From an uncultured Nioella sp. (GTDB taxonomy: Bacteria > Pseudomonadota > Alphaproteobacteria > Rhodobacterales > Rhodobacteraceae): a stretch of 64,000 bases of DNA. Position numbers and translations under genes: made by a program. The notes beneath the pieces were generated by a model. That model saw nothing but the letters and a program-made list of their open reading frames with translations, did no database searches and was not told the origin of the DNA. The stretch covers positions 372,001 through 436,000 of the forward strand of contig CANMJH010000001.1 in NCBI GenBank assembly GCA_947498125.1, read 5' to 3'. How positions within the stretch are numbered: position 1 is the first letter of the stretch; each line of letters starts with the position of its first letter. Shown here piece by piece: positions 48,884-56,430 of the stretch.

Positions 48884-50203
48884 TTACTCGCAGGACGCGC
48901 CTTCAAAGCCGCTTTCGATCCACTCAAGCGAAGGAACACCGGCTGGAGGGTTCACGCATTCGGCGTCATACCGAATGATATTAAGAAGCGACGATGTTCC
49001 GGTCTCGGGGTCGAAATGATAAGTGCCATAGGCCGTATCTTGGATCGCTTGGTGACCACCGGCCAAAGCCATCGTCACAGTGCCGCTTGGGCCTTCCCAT
49101 TCCAACCCGCGCAAAGCGTCAATGACGGCGTCACGCTCTATGGTTCCGGCAAGGTCTGCTGCAGATTTCAGGCCAAGAAGGGCCTGCGCCATTTTATAGG
49201 CCGGGTAAGTTGGCAATGTGCCGAACCGCTCGAAATACGCATCACGGAACCAGGTGTTTAGCTCGGATTCAGGGGCAAGATCCCCATGAGGGCCGCGGGC
49301 GCCAATGATTGTCCCTTCAGGCATCTGTGCGCCCAAACGATGCATTGCGGTCTCACCCGTTGTCAGGACAACAGACGCCCGGTCAAACAGGCCACGTCCC
49401 TGACCTTGAATGATGAACGCTTCCATATCGCCGCCCCAGAAACTGGAATGCACAACATTGGGTCGGTTGGTCAGCAGCGCAGAGACTTCCGAGCCATATT
49501 GGCCAGCGTAAATGCGGGGGAATTGTTCTGTCGCGACCTCGGAGCCCGGGTCAAGCTGCATGATGGAGGCGGCAAAATCCCTCCACGAGTCGTGGCCCCA
49601 AGCGTAGTTCTGGTTGATCCCTGCGATCGAGCTGATATCGACGCCCGTTTCTTGCAAATATCGTGCGGCCGCGACGCTATCCATCGTGGCGTGGCCGCCG
49701 GTCCGGAATGTGTATTGCGGGTCGGTGACAACCTCTTCAAAGACTTGCGGAGTTCCGCAATCGAAAAGAACGGTCAGCACTTCCAGACGTTCGGCTTCTG
49801 GTGCGATGGACAGGCAGCTGCCCGATGAGATGTAGCCAACCACCATGTCAACTTCGTCGCGCTGAACGAGGCGCTGGAAATCCGCGTTGCGCTGATCGGA
49901 AGCTTCGTCGACAAAAATCGGATCGATCATGGCACCCGCAAATCCGGGTGTGTTGTATTGGCCGGGCACGTCGCCCGCATTGATTGCACCAATCATCAGC
50001 TCGGCAGCATTGCGCGCCGGGATGCCAAATGGGCCAGCGGCCCCCCCGGAAAGAAAGGTGACAAATCCAACCGTTACGGTTTCATCCTCTTGTGCGCTGA
50101 CAGGCAATACGGCTGCCGGCAGACACAAAACGGACACGGCAAGAGCCATCGCCGTTTTGGATTTAAAGACAGTGCCGAGGCGCGATAACGTCCGGTTTTT
50201 CAT
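48884..50203 (-). CDS. LivJ-like periplasmic binding protein of the ABC importer
   Basis: A 439-residue type 1 periplasmic binding protein. The signal peptide ends VSA before QEDETVTVGFVTFLSGGAAGPFG; no lipobox is seen. The ligand pocket region GYISSGSCLSIAPEAE and the hinge region follow the Peripla_BP_6 layout. Start ATG 50203 is preceded by GGGAGGA; the frame stays open further upstream to 50293 with no such site. It is first in the liv-ADH-gabD operon. Leucine-type binding proteins also bind amides, ureas and aromatic or short-chain acids, so the ligand is not assigned from family. Confidence 0.9.
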   Translation of the reverse strand: MKNRTLSRLGTVFKSKTAMALAVSVLCLPAAVLPVSAQEDETVTVGFVTFLSGGAAGPFGIPARNAAELMIGAINAGDVPGQYNTPGFAGAMIDPIFVDEASDQRNADFQRLVQRDEVDMVVGYISSGSCLSIAPEAERLEVLTVLFDCGTPQVFEEVVTDPQYTFRTGGHATMDSVAAARYLQETGVDISSIAGINQNYAWGHDSWRDFAASIMQLDPGSEVATEQFPRIYAGQYGSEVSALLTNRPNVVHSSFWGGDMEAFIIQGQGRGLFDRASVVLTTGETAMHRLGAQMPEGTIIGARGPHGDLAPESELNTWFRDAYFERFGTLPTYPAYKMAQALLGLKSAADLAGTIERDAVIDALRGLEWEGPSGTVTMALAGGHQAIQDTAYGTYHFDPETGTSSLLNIIRYDAECVNPPAGVPSLEWIESGFEGASCE

Positions 50204-50237
50204 AGAATCCTCCCAATTTTGACAAAAGAGGAACCAG

Positions 50238-50254
50238 CCATGCGAAACGCATGG
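50238..50254 (-). other. Short stem-loop in the leader of the binding-protein gene
   Basis: CCATGCG and CGCATGG form a perfect 7-bp stem with a three-base loop, 35 bp before the start codon. It may affect leader stability. Low-weight observation. Confidence 0.45.
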
Positions 50255-50361
50255 TCCAGCGAATTTTCCCATTATGCTGGGTCCCCCTGACACCGGTTCT
50301 GGCGTCTTGAGTACGCTACGAGACCCGCGGTGCTTGCTTCAATTAGACGAAAATTGATGGC

Positions 50362-50378
50362 TGAGCGGATTGCGCTCA
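50362..50378. promoter_or_regulatory. Operator candidate TGAGCG-N5-CGCTCA, copy 1
   Basis: A perfect inverted repeat with 6-bp arms and spacer GATTG, 159 bp upstream of the liv binding-protein start. It is one of three identical-arm sites around the two-component operon; see 50394-50410 and 54717-54743. Confidence 0.72.
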
Positions 50379-50393
50379 ATTGCCGGGAAATCA

Positions 50394-50410
50394 TGAGCGC
50401 TAGGCGCTCA
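50394..50410. promoter_or_regulatory. Operator candidate TGAGCG-N5-CGCTCA, copy 2
   Basis: A perfect inverted repeat with spacer CTAGG, six bases after the stop of the second binding-protein gene. Its centre is 32 bp (about three helical turns) from copy 1, so both would face the same side of the DNA. Confidence 0.72.
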
Positions 50411-50416
50411 GCCCCG

Positions 50417-51643
50417 CTATTCGTTTCGCGGAGGCAGTTCTGGCCAATGCTCTGGCGGTGGAAATACCTCCCATTCGCCAAGCTGAATTGTAGCTGGCGC
50501 AAACCGCGCATCTGGCACAGTTCGCCCAATTGCCTGCACTTGCAACATCTGGTGATGGTCTGGGTCCATCCGGGACCTAAATCCCTCGGGGTCTTCCGGC
50601 AGGCTGATCTCGAGGGTTCTCAAGGCCGCGCGCAAAGCGTCTATATCATCCGTTCCGCCTGCTTGCCGGACAGCCTCGGCAATGACCATGATGCCGGTAT
50701 AAGCGCCCTCGGCTGCATAGCTGGGATATCGGTTTGCCCGCTCAAAAAACCGCTCAACGAATTGAGAATTGGCGGCGGTCGGCGGCCATGAGACATGATG
50801 TCTTGCGGATAAGACGATCCCAAGTGGCATGTCATCGCCAAGCTGTGCCAGAACCTCAAAATTTCCCCCGGAATCGAAATTCATAAAGGCGACCTGATCA
50901 AAGAGATCGGTTTGATTGGCCTGCCGGATAAACGTGACCAGATCCAGCCCCCAATGCCCGTTGACGACAATATCGGGCTGCTGAGCAAGTATGGCGTTGA
51001 TGTAGTTGGAGTAATCTGTCTCGAAAAGCCGCGGCCAATAGGTGCCGACAATATTGAAATCCACATCGTGGCGTTCAAGAAACGCGGTCAGATCGTCCCA
51101 GCTTTGATAGCCATAATCATAGTCAGGGCCAATAAACGCAATGTTCAAAGGCTCGCCATCGGATTGGAAATGCCGCTGAATATATTGGGCACCGGCCAGC
51201 ATCGATTGGCGGCTTCCATTGCTGACACGGAAATAGTTTTCATGCAGTGCCGTCGATGTCAGACGAGGCGAGGCATGGTCCGTTCCGATAAAAATGACAT
51301 TTGTGTCTTCCACAAATTCCGAGACAGCCAACGCAATATTCGAGCTTACCACCCCGCAAAGAAAATCCATGCCGTCATCTTCGATGAATTGCCGACTCAT
51401 CTGCAAAGATCGCAATGTGCGGGACCGGGTATCTTCTATAACAATGTCCAGATCAGGATATCCCTGATCGGGCCGAGCGGCCAAATCCTCCAGCGCCATG
51501 TCAATCGCAATGGCACTATCGCGCCCATAAAGCCCGCCGGGGCCCGTCAAAGGGTATAGGCATCCGACCCGCACAGGATCAGCCAAGGCCGCGCCGACCT
51601 GCAGCGCCGCGACAAGGCCAACGATCGTTTGCATGGCCCTCAT
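50417..51643 (-). CDS. Second periplasmic binding protein, encoded with the two-component system
   Basis: A 408-residue Leu/Ile/Val-type (Peripla_BP_5/6) protein. The signal peptide ends AALA before DPVRVGCLYPLTGPGGLYG; no lipobox. Conserved-looking blocks are DFLCGVVSSNIALAVSE and AFIGPDYDYGYQSWDDL, close to the amide/urea-binding subgroup. Its ATG overlaps the regulator stop by one base, so it is translationally coupled to the response regulator, not to transport genes. No permease is in this operon. It may present the ligand to the kinase (inference), as LuxP or TorT do. A role as alternate binding protein for the liv importer is also possible. Confidence 0.88.
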   Translation of the reverse strand: MRAMQTIVGLVAALQVGAALADPVRVGCLYPLTGPGGLYGRDSAIAIDMALEDLAARPDQGYPDLDIVIEDTRSRTLRSLQMSRQFIEDDGMDFLCGVVSSNIALAVSEFVEDTNVIFIGTDHASPRLTSTALHENYFRVSNGSRQSMLAGAQYIQRHFQSDGEPLNIAFIGPDYDYGYQSWDDLTAFLERHDVDFNIVGTYWPRLFETDYSNYINAILAQQPDIVVNGHWGLDLVTFIRQANQTDLFDQVAFMNFDSGGNFEVLAQLGDDMPLGIVLSARHHVSWPPTAANSQFVERFFERANRYPSYAAEGAYTGIMVIAEAVRQAGGTDDIDALRAALRTLEISLPEDPEGFRSRMDPDHHQMLQVQAIGRTVPDARFAPATIQLGEWEVFPPPEHWPELPPRNE

Positions 51644-52980
51644 CACGCTATTCCCAGCCGTTGCATTTTGCGTTTCAACGCATGCCGTGAAATCCCCAGT
51701 TGATCGGCTGTTCGACCCTTTTTGCCACCACTTTTGTGAAGTGCGTCAAGGACAAGTTGGCGTTCCACCGCCTGCATGGAATCCTCGATACTCAAGGGCT
51801 CATTCAGTTCTGCATCTCTGATCTCTGGCGGAAGTTGTTCAATCGTTATCGTTTGCCCGGCATGCAGGATTGTCAGCCGCTCAATCAGGTTTTTCAGTTC
51901 ACGCACATTTCCGGGCCAAGGGTAGGACCGCAGGTAACTGGAAACTGGTTTTGAGATTGAAATCGGTTTTACGCCGGCTTGCTCAGCAAATCTCATGGCA
52001 AAATGTTGGAGGAGGAGACCCACGTCACCTTCGCGGTCTTTCAGAGCGGGCAAACGCACTGGAACGACATTGAGGCGAAAGAACAAATCGTGGCGGAAAT
52101 GTCCTGCTTCAACCTCTTTGTTCAAGTCGCGATTGGTGGTTGCGATAACACAAGCATCCGAAAACAAATCGCGCGGCATTCCTAATCTCCGAAAGCTGCG
52201 TGTTTCCAGAAAATTGAGCAGGCTGGCTTGGACATTCAGCGGAAGTTCGGCCACTTCATCCAAAAATAATGTGCCCCCATCTGCAATTTCGATCAGGCCC
52301 TTTCGCGTCGCGACCAAGCCCGGCAGCGCGCCTTTTTCGGCACCGAACAGCTCCGCTTCAATTTGATTTTCGGACAATGTCGCACAGTTTACTTCAACAA
52401 AAGGTCGATCTGCCCCCAATGATTTGACATGTATGTTGCGGGCAACAACCCCTTTACCAACGCCGGTTTCCCCAAGCAGCAGCATTGTTTTGGCTTTGCT
52501 TTCGGCAATTGCGGCCAGTTCTGATTTGAGCAGGCGGATCGCCGCGCTGTTGCCAATGAAATCATCATTTGCAATCTGACGATCCCGCAAATAGCGCACC
52601 TCGGATTGCACCCGCCTTTTGGCGTCGATCTCGCGGATCAAGAGGATCAACTCATCGACGTCAAAGGGTTTCGCGATGTAATCTTCGGCCCCGGTTTTCA
52701 TTGCCGTAACGGCGTCTTGGGTATCGTCATGGGCGGACATCATGACGACGGGAATGTCCGGAACCTCTTGGCGCAGCCATTGCAAGACCTCTAGCCCCGT
52801 CATGCCCGGCATCCGAATATCCAACAAGATGATATCCGGGCGCTTTTCCACAGCCAGAGCGCATCCCGTTTGACCGCTATGGGTTTCAAGGCAATCCATG
52901 CCCGCTTGGCGCAGGGCAAAGGCCAACGAACGCGTTAGATTAATCTCGTCATCGACAATTAGAATGCTGACTGTCTTCAT
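51643..52980 (-). CDS. NtrC-family response regulator lacking the GAFTGA loop
   Basis: A 445-residue regulator. The receiver domain has Asp54 in ILLDIRMPG. The AAA+ domain has Walker A GETGVGKGVVA, Walker B GGTLFLDE and the FRHDLFFRLNVVPVRLP arginine region. The C-terminal Fis-type helix-turn-helix is GRTADQLGISRHALKRKMQR. The sigma-54 contact loop GAFTGA reads GALPGL (residues 217-222; bases 52315-52332). Such proteins usually act on sigma-70 promoters, as R. capsulatus NtrC does. The gene overlaps the kinase stop by four bases. It is the natural candidate to bind the TGAGCG-N5-CGCTCA sites. Confidence 0.92.
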   Translation of the reverse strand: MKTVSILIVDDEINLTRSLAFALRQAGMDCLETHSGQTGCALAVEKRPDIILLDIRMPGMTGLEVLQWLRQEVPDIPVVMMSAHDDTQDAVTAMKTGAEDYIAKPFDVDELILLIREIDAKRRVQSEVRYLRDRQIANDDFIGNSAAIRLLKSELAAIAESKAKTMLLLGETGVGKGVVARNIHVKSLGADRPFVEVNCATLSENQIEAELFGAEKGALPGLVATRKGLIEIADGGTLFLDEVAELPLNVQASLLNFLETRSFRRLGMPRDLFSDACVIATTNRDLNKEVEAGHFRHDLFFRLNVVPVRLPALKDREGDVGLLLQHFAMRFAEQAGVKPISISKPVSSYLRSYPWPGNVRELKNLIERLTILHAGQTITIEQLPPEIRDAELNEPLSIEDSMQAVERQLVLDALHKSGGKKGRTADQLGISRHALKRKMQRLGIA

Positions 52981-54650
52981 GTCTCTCTCATCCCGGCAGC
53001 TAGAGGGAAGTGAATGCTGACGGTTGTGCCTTCGCCCGGAACGCTGGCGACGTGTAATTTCCCGCCATTTGCCTCGACAAGCTGATTGGTGATGGGAAGG
53101 CCAAGGCCGGTGCCACCAGAGCGTGTTGTAAAAAATGGCCGGAACAATTTGCCCAGAACAGAGGCATCCATCCCATGGCCGTTATCTGCCACAACAAGTT
53201 TGGCTTGCCCCTCATCCTGATAGCATCGAAATCGCAACTGGCCGCCATCAGTCATTGCTTGGATGGCGTTCAGTGACAGGTTCAGGATGATTTGCCGAAG
53301 TTGTGCCGCATCGACGTTGATACGCAGCGTTGAATCCCCCGATACACTGATTGTAATCGCATGTTCATGGGCACTGGCGCTTATGAGTGTTTTAACGCTT
53401 TTCAATACATCGCGCACCAGAACCTCTTCAATTTCCGGGGCGCGCGGTTTTGCGAAATTCACAAATTCGGTGATGGTTTCTTCGACACGGTCCAGTTCCG
53501 ATCCGACAATTTGATACATGTCCTGTCTTTCGGCGTCTTTTTCGCCGCGGCTTAAGCCATGCAGTGTCGCTGCGACTGTTGTCAGCGGATTGCGGATTTC
53601 ATGGGCAATGCCGGCCGCCATGTCGCCAAGCGTTGCGCGGCGTTCGCTGTCCACGCGTGAGGCAATCAATTTCTCAAGATGCTCGCGCATCCGGTTATAT
53701 GACCGGGCCAAGGCGCCGAGTTCGCCCGGCCCATCTTCATTCACAGTCACCGAAAAATCACCGCTTGCGATTGCTTGTGCGCCGGTGTTCAGCGGGGTCA
53801 GGTAGCCGGACAGGCGCTGAGACATCTTGAAGAACAGAAAGAACAGACCCACTGCAGACACAATGGCAAGCAGTAAGATCAAGTAGCGGATACGCCGCCG
53901 CGGCTCGTCCAAATCACTGCCGCCTTCGACTAGGTTTAGGCGCCAGCCCGGAATGAATTGTGTGGATTGCGCCAAAACCACGCCTTCGGACGCTTCCGTG
54001 CCAACGGGCGTAACCCTAATGCGATCAAAAACGGTAAGTTGCGGCAGTAAGACGCCAGGTTCTTCAAGCCCGCCCGCCAGTTCGGTGATCGACGCAAGCC
54101 GGGACCGAATGGCAACATAACCAATCACCTCTTGCTGGCGCGATACCGGCCGGCGGATCAAGATCCACCCCGGACGGCCATTTGATGGCAGGGCAGGGCC
54201 GATAATATCCGTGCCATCAACCTCGACAAATGGAAGCGTCGAAAATTCGGCGCTGCGCGTCAGCGCCCGAGACGTCGGAACGGTTGCAAGCGCGGTGCCA
54301 TCTAGCCCTTGCAATTCAATGGCATAGATATCCGGGCTTTCCACCTCCAAAAGCAAAAGGTCATAAAGTTGATCGGCGATACGCGGATCTTGGCTTTCAA
54401 AAAACAACGTGGTGTCACGCAAATCCGCGATATTTTCCAGCCGGGTGTCATGGGCCGAGATATAGCTGCTCATTCGGGCGGCCACGGCCTCGACATTGCT
54501 TGACAGGCGGTTGGTCACAAGCGTTTGCAGCAAGTTCACGCTATAGCGGTCATAGGCGACAGAGATCAGCACCAGTGGAATCAGCGCTGCCACTAATGCC
54601 CCCCAAAGATAGCGGCGCGCCAAATTAAGCTGAGGCAATCGCAGCCACAT
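52977..54650 (-). CDS. Membrane sensor histidine kinase with Cache-like periplasmic domain
   Basis: A 557-residue kinase. TM1 is about residues 13-32, a periplasmic dCache-like sensor about 33-252, TM2 about 256-274, HAMP about 278-331, HisKA with His350 in AAGIAHEIRNPLTT, and HATPase with NLSLNAIQA, DNGHGMD and GGTGLGLPI. Its NtrB/DctB-like layout suits the adjacent NtrC-type regulator. GGGAGGG lies six bases before the ATG. It opens the kinase-regulator-binding-protein operon, with an operator-like palindrome 67 bp upstream. The signal is probably detected in the periplasm, directly or through the binding protein. Confidence 0.93.
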   Translation of the reverse strand: MWLRLPQLNLARRYLWGALVAALIPLVLISVAYDRYSVNLLQTLVTNRLSSNVEAVAARMSSYISAHDTRLENIADLRDTTLFFESQDPRIADQLYDLLLLEVESPDIYAIELQGLDGTALATVPTSRALTRSAEFSTLPFVEVDGTDIIGPALPSNGRPGWILIRRPVSRQQEVIGYVAIRSRLASITELAGGLEEPGVLLPQLTVFDRIRVTPVGTEASEGVVLAQSTQFIPGWRLNLVEGGSDLDEPRRRIRYLILLLAIVSAVGLFFLFFKMSQRLSGYLTPLNTGAQAIASGDFSVTVNEDGPGELGALARSYNRMREHLEKLIASRVDSERRATLGDMAAGIAHEIRNPLTTVAATLHGLSRGEKDAERQDMYQIVGSELDRVEETITEFVNFAKPRAPEIEEVLVRDVLKSVKTLISASAHEHAITISVSGDSTLRINVDAAQLRQIILNLSLNAIQAMTDGGQLRFRCYQDEGQAKLVVADNGHGMDASVLGKLFRPFFTTRSGGTGLGLPITNQLVEANGGKLHVASVPGEGTTVSIHFPLAAGMRET

Positions 54651-54716
54651 CTTGTCCCTCCCAAAACCTCGTTTAGCCTAAGTCGCTGATCTGAGGGGGT
54701 CAAACGTTGCGATGTG

Positions 54717-54743
54717 AATCTTGAGCGGTTTCCGCTCAAGATT
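54717..54743. promoter_or_regulatory. 27-bp operator candidate (CTTGAGCG-N5-CGCTCAAG core) upstream of the kinase gene
   Basis: An inverted repeat with perfect 11-bp arms (AATCTTGAGCG and CGCTCAAGATT) and spacer GTTTC. The core TGAGCG-N5-CGCTCA is identical to the two sites before the liv operon. It lies 67 bp upstream of the kinase start and would suit autoregulation. The rest of the 211-bp gap to the sulfatase stop shows nothing clear. Confidence 0.78.
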
Positions 54744-54861
54744 ATTCTGGCCGTTCCGCAAGGCTCTATAAATTGAGCGCCCCAAAATACGCGGCACGTC
54801 GGACAGGATTTAAGCCAGCCCAAAAGGTTGATATCCAACGCGCAGCTGGCAAAAGATGACT

Positions 54862-56400
54862 TCAGGCCATTCCAGTCTGCTTTAAAGGCTTTGGTAGGGC
54901 GTCGTTTGGCCTTTGGGCCAACATTGCCTCTAGCTTCGCACGGGGCGCGTCATAGGCGGGGTCATGAAACCGATTATTCATCTCAAACGGGTCAGTGATG
55001 AGATCATAAAGCTCACCCTCGTTTGAAATCAAATCCACAGTCAATTTATGCGTTCTTGTTCGAACTGTCTGAAGTTGCAGCGCGACGCCTGCGCGTGAGG
55101 GGCGAAGCTCCCACTCAGAGAAGGCGTAATCCCGGCTGGCCGTGGTCGTTTCGATTAACGGGCGCAGGCTTTGGCTATGCATCGCACTTGGCTGGGGCAC
55201 GCCAGCATAGTCAAGAAACGTCGCCGCAAAATCGAGGTTCGAGACCGGATCTTCAACGCGTTTTCCTGCCGGTATGCCGGGGCCTTTGATCAGACATCCG
55301 ACCCGAAGCAGCCCCTCATACATCATCGGGCCCTTTAGCAATAACCCGTGATCGCCCAGCCATTCTCCGTGATCTGAGGTGTAGATAACAATGGTGTTTT
55401 CGGCGAGGCCGAGTCGGTCAATCTCGGCCAATATGCGTCCGACATTGTGATCAATTAGTGAGATCATACCATAATAGTTTGCGATCACTTCACGCAGCTG
55501 TTCGTCGCTCAATTCCGGCACCCGTGAGAATTTGGTGCGAAACTCGGCCATATCGTCCCGAATGTCCGGTTTTCCTTCAAGCACGGCTCGGTGCCACCAT
55601 GGGCGGCGATCTAAATCCAACCTGCGGTGGTCGGGCAGGTCGACATCTTTGGGGTGGTGCAGAAGGCTCCAGGGTAGGGGACAATCAAAGGGGTGATGGG
55701 GGTCGGGAAACGAGGCCCATATGCAAAATGGCACATCATCCTCGGCAACAGAATTAAGGCGCGCAACCGTCCGATCCCCGACCCAAGTGGAGTTATGGTA
55801 GGCGGGCGGCAGGCCCGAATGCCAAGTTTGCGGTGCATCCTTGGTGTCGCGCCCACTGGTATCAAGGTACTGCGCATTGCGCACCGCATTTTGGCCTTTT
55901 GCATCATACCAATGCTCATAATGCTGGCCATTTGGCGGCGCCAAAGGAAGATGGGCGTTGTGGCCTTCGACCACCATCTCAAGATAGTCGAACCCCATAT
56001 ATGGCCCGTGCCAATCCTTATCATATAAGTGCATGCTGTCCCGGCATTCCGGTGTGCCACTTGCCTTGAAATTATGAGAGGTAGAGAAATGCGCTTTGCC
56101 GATCAGGGCGGTTTGATAGCCAGATTTTGAAAGCAACCCGGCGAACCCGACTTCACCTAAGGCCGGATCAAGGTCTATCCCATTGTCTGAAACACCATGC
56201 GTGCGCGGCAACATCCCCGTCAGCATCGAGGCCCGCGCGGGCTGGCAAATTGGGTTGACGGTTGTGCAGGCAGAAAAGACCGTGCCAGCTCGTGCCATTT
56301 CATCAAGATGTGGGGTCGAGACATTGCGCCCTTCAAACCCAAAACAATCGCCGCGATGCTGGTCTGCTGAGATGAATAAAAAATTGGGTCGGCCTGTCAT
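54862..56400 (-). CDS. Sulfatase (formylglycine-dependent), cytoplasmic
   Basis: A 512-residue alkaline-phosphatase-fold sulfatase. The metal-binding start is FLFISADQHRGDCFGFEGR. The formylglycine site is the Cys of NPICQPARASMLTG (CxPxR). Further motifs are IGKAHFS, SFPDPHHPFDCP and YTSDHGEWLGDHGLLLKGPMMYEG. It hydrolyses a sulfate ester. The N-terminus has no signal peptide, so it acts inside the cell on an imported substrate. It needs a formylglycine-generating enzyme that is not in the window. It is last in a run of sulfatase-sulfatase-amidohydrolase genes. Confidence 0.93.
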   Translation of the reverse strand: MTGRPNFLFISADQHRGDCFGFEGRNVSTPHLDEMARAGTVFSACTTVNPICQPARASMLTGMLPRTHGVSDNGIDLDPALGEVGFAGLLSKSGYQTALIGKAHFSTSHNFKASGTPECRDSMHLYDKDWHGPYMGFDYLEMVVEGHNAHLPLAPPNGQHYEHWYDAKGQNAVRNAQYLDTSGRDTKDAPQTWHSGLPPAYHNSTWVGDRTVARLNSVAEDDVPFCIWASFPDPHHPFDCPLPWSLLHHPKDVDLPDHRRLDLDRRPWWHRAVLEGKPDIRDDMAEFRTKFSRVPELSDEQLREVIANYYGMISLIDHNVGRILAEIDRLGLAENTIVIYTSDHGEWLGDHGLLLKGPMMYEGLLRVGCLIKGPGIPAGKRVEDPVSNLDFAATFLDYAGVPQPSAMHSQSLRPLIETTTASRDYAFSEWELRPSRAGVALQLQTVRTRTHKLTVDLISNEGELYDLITDPFEMNNRFHDPAYDAPRAKLEAMLAQRPNDALPKPLKQTGMA

Positions 56401-56430
56401 ACTGCCCCGTTCCGGGTTTTCGCCCTATTG

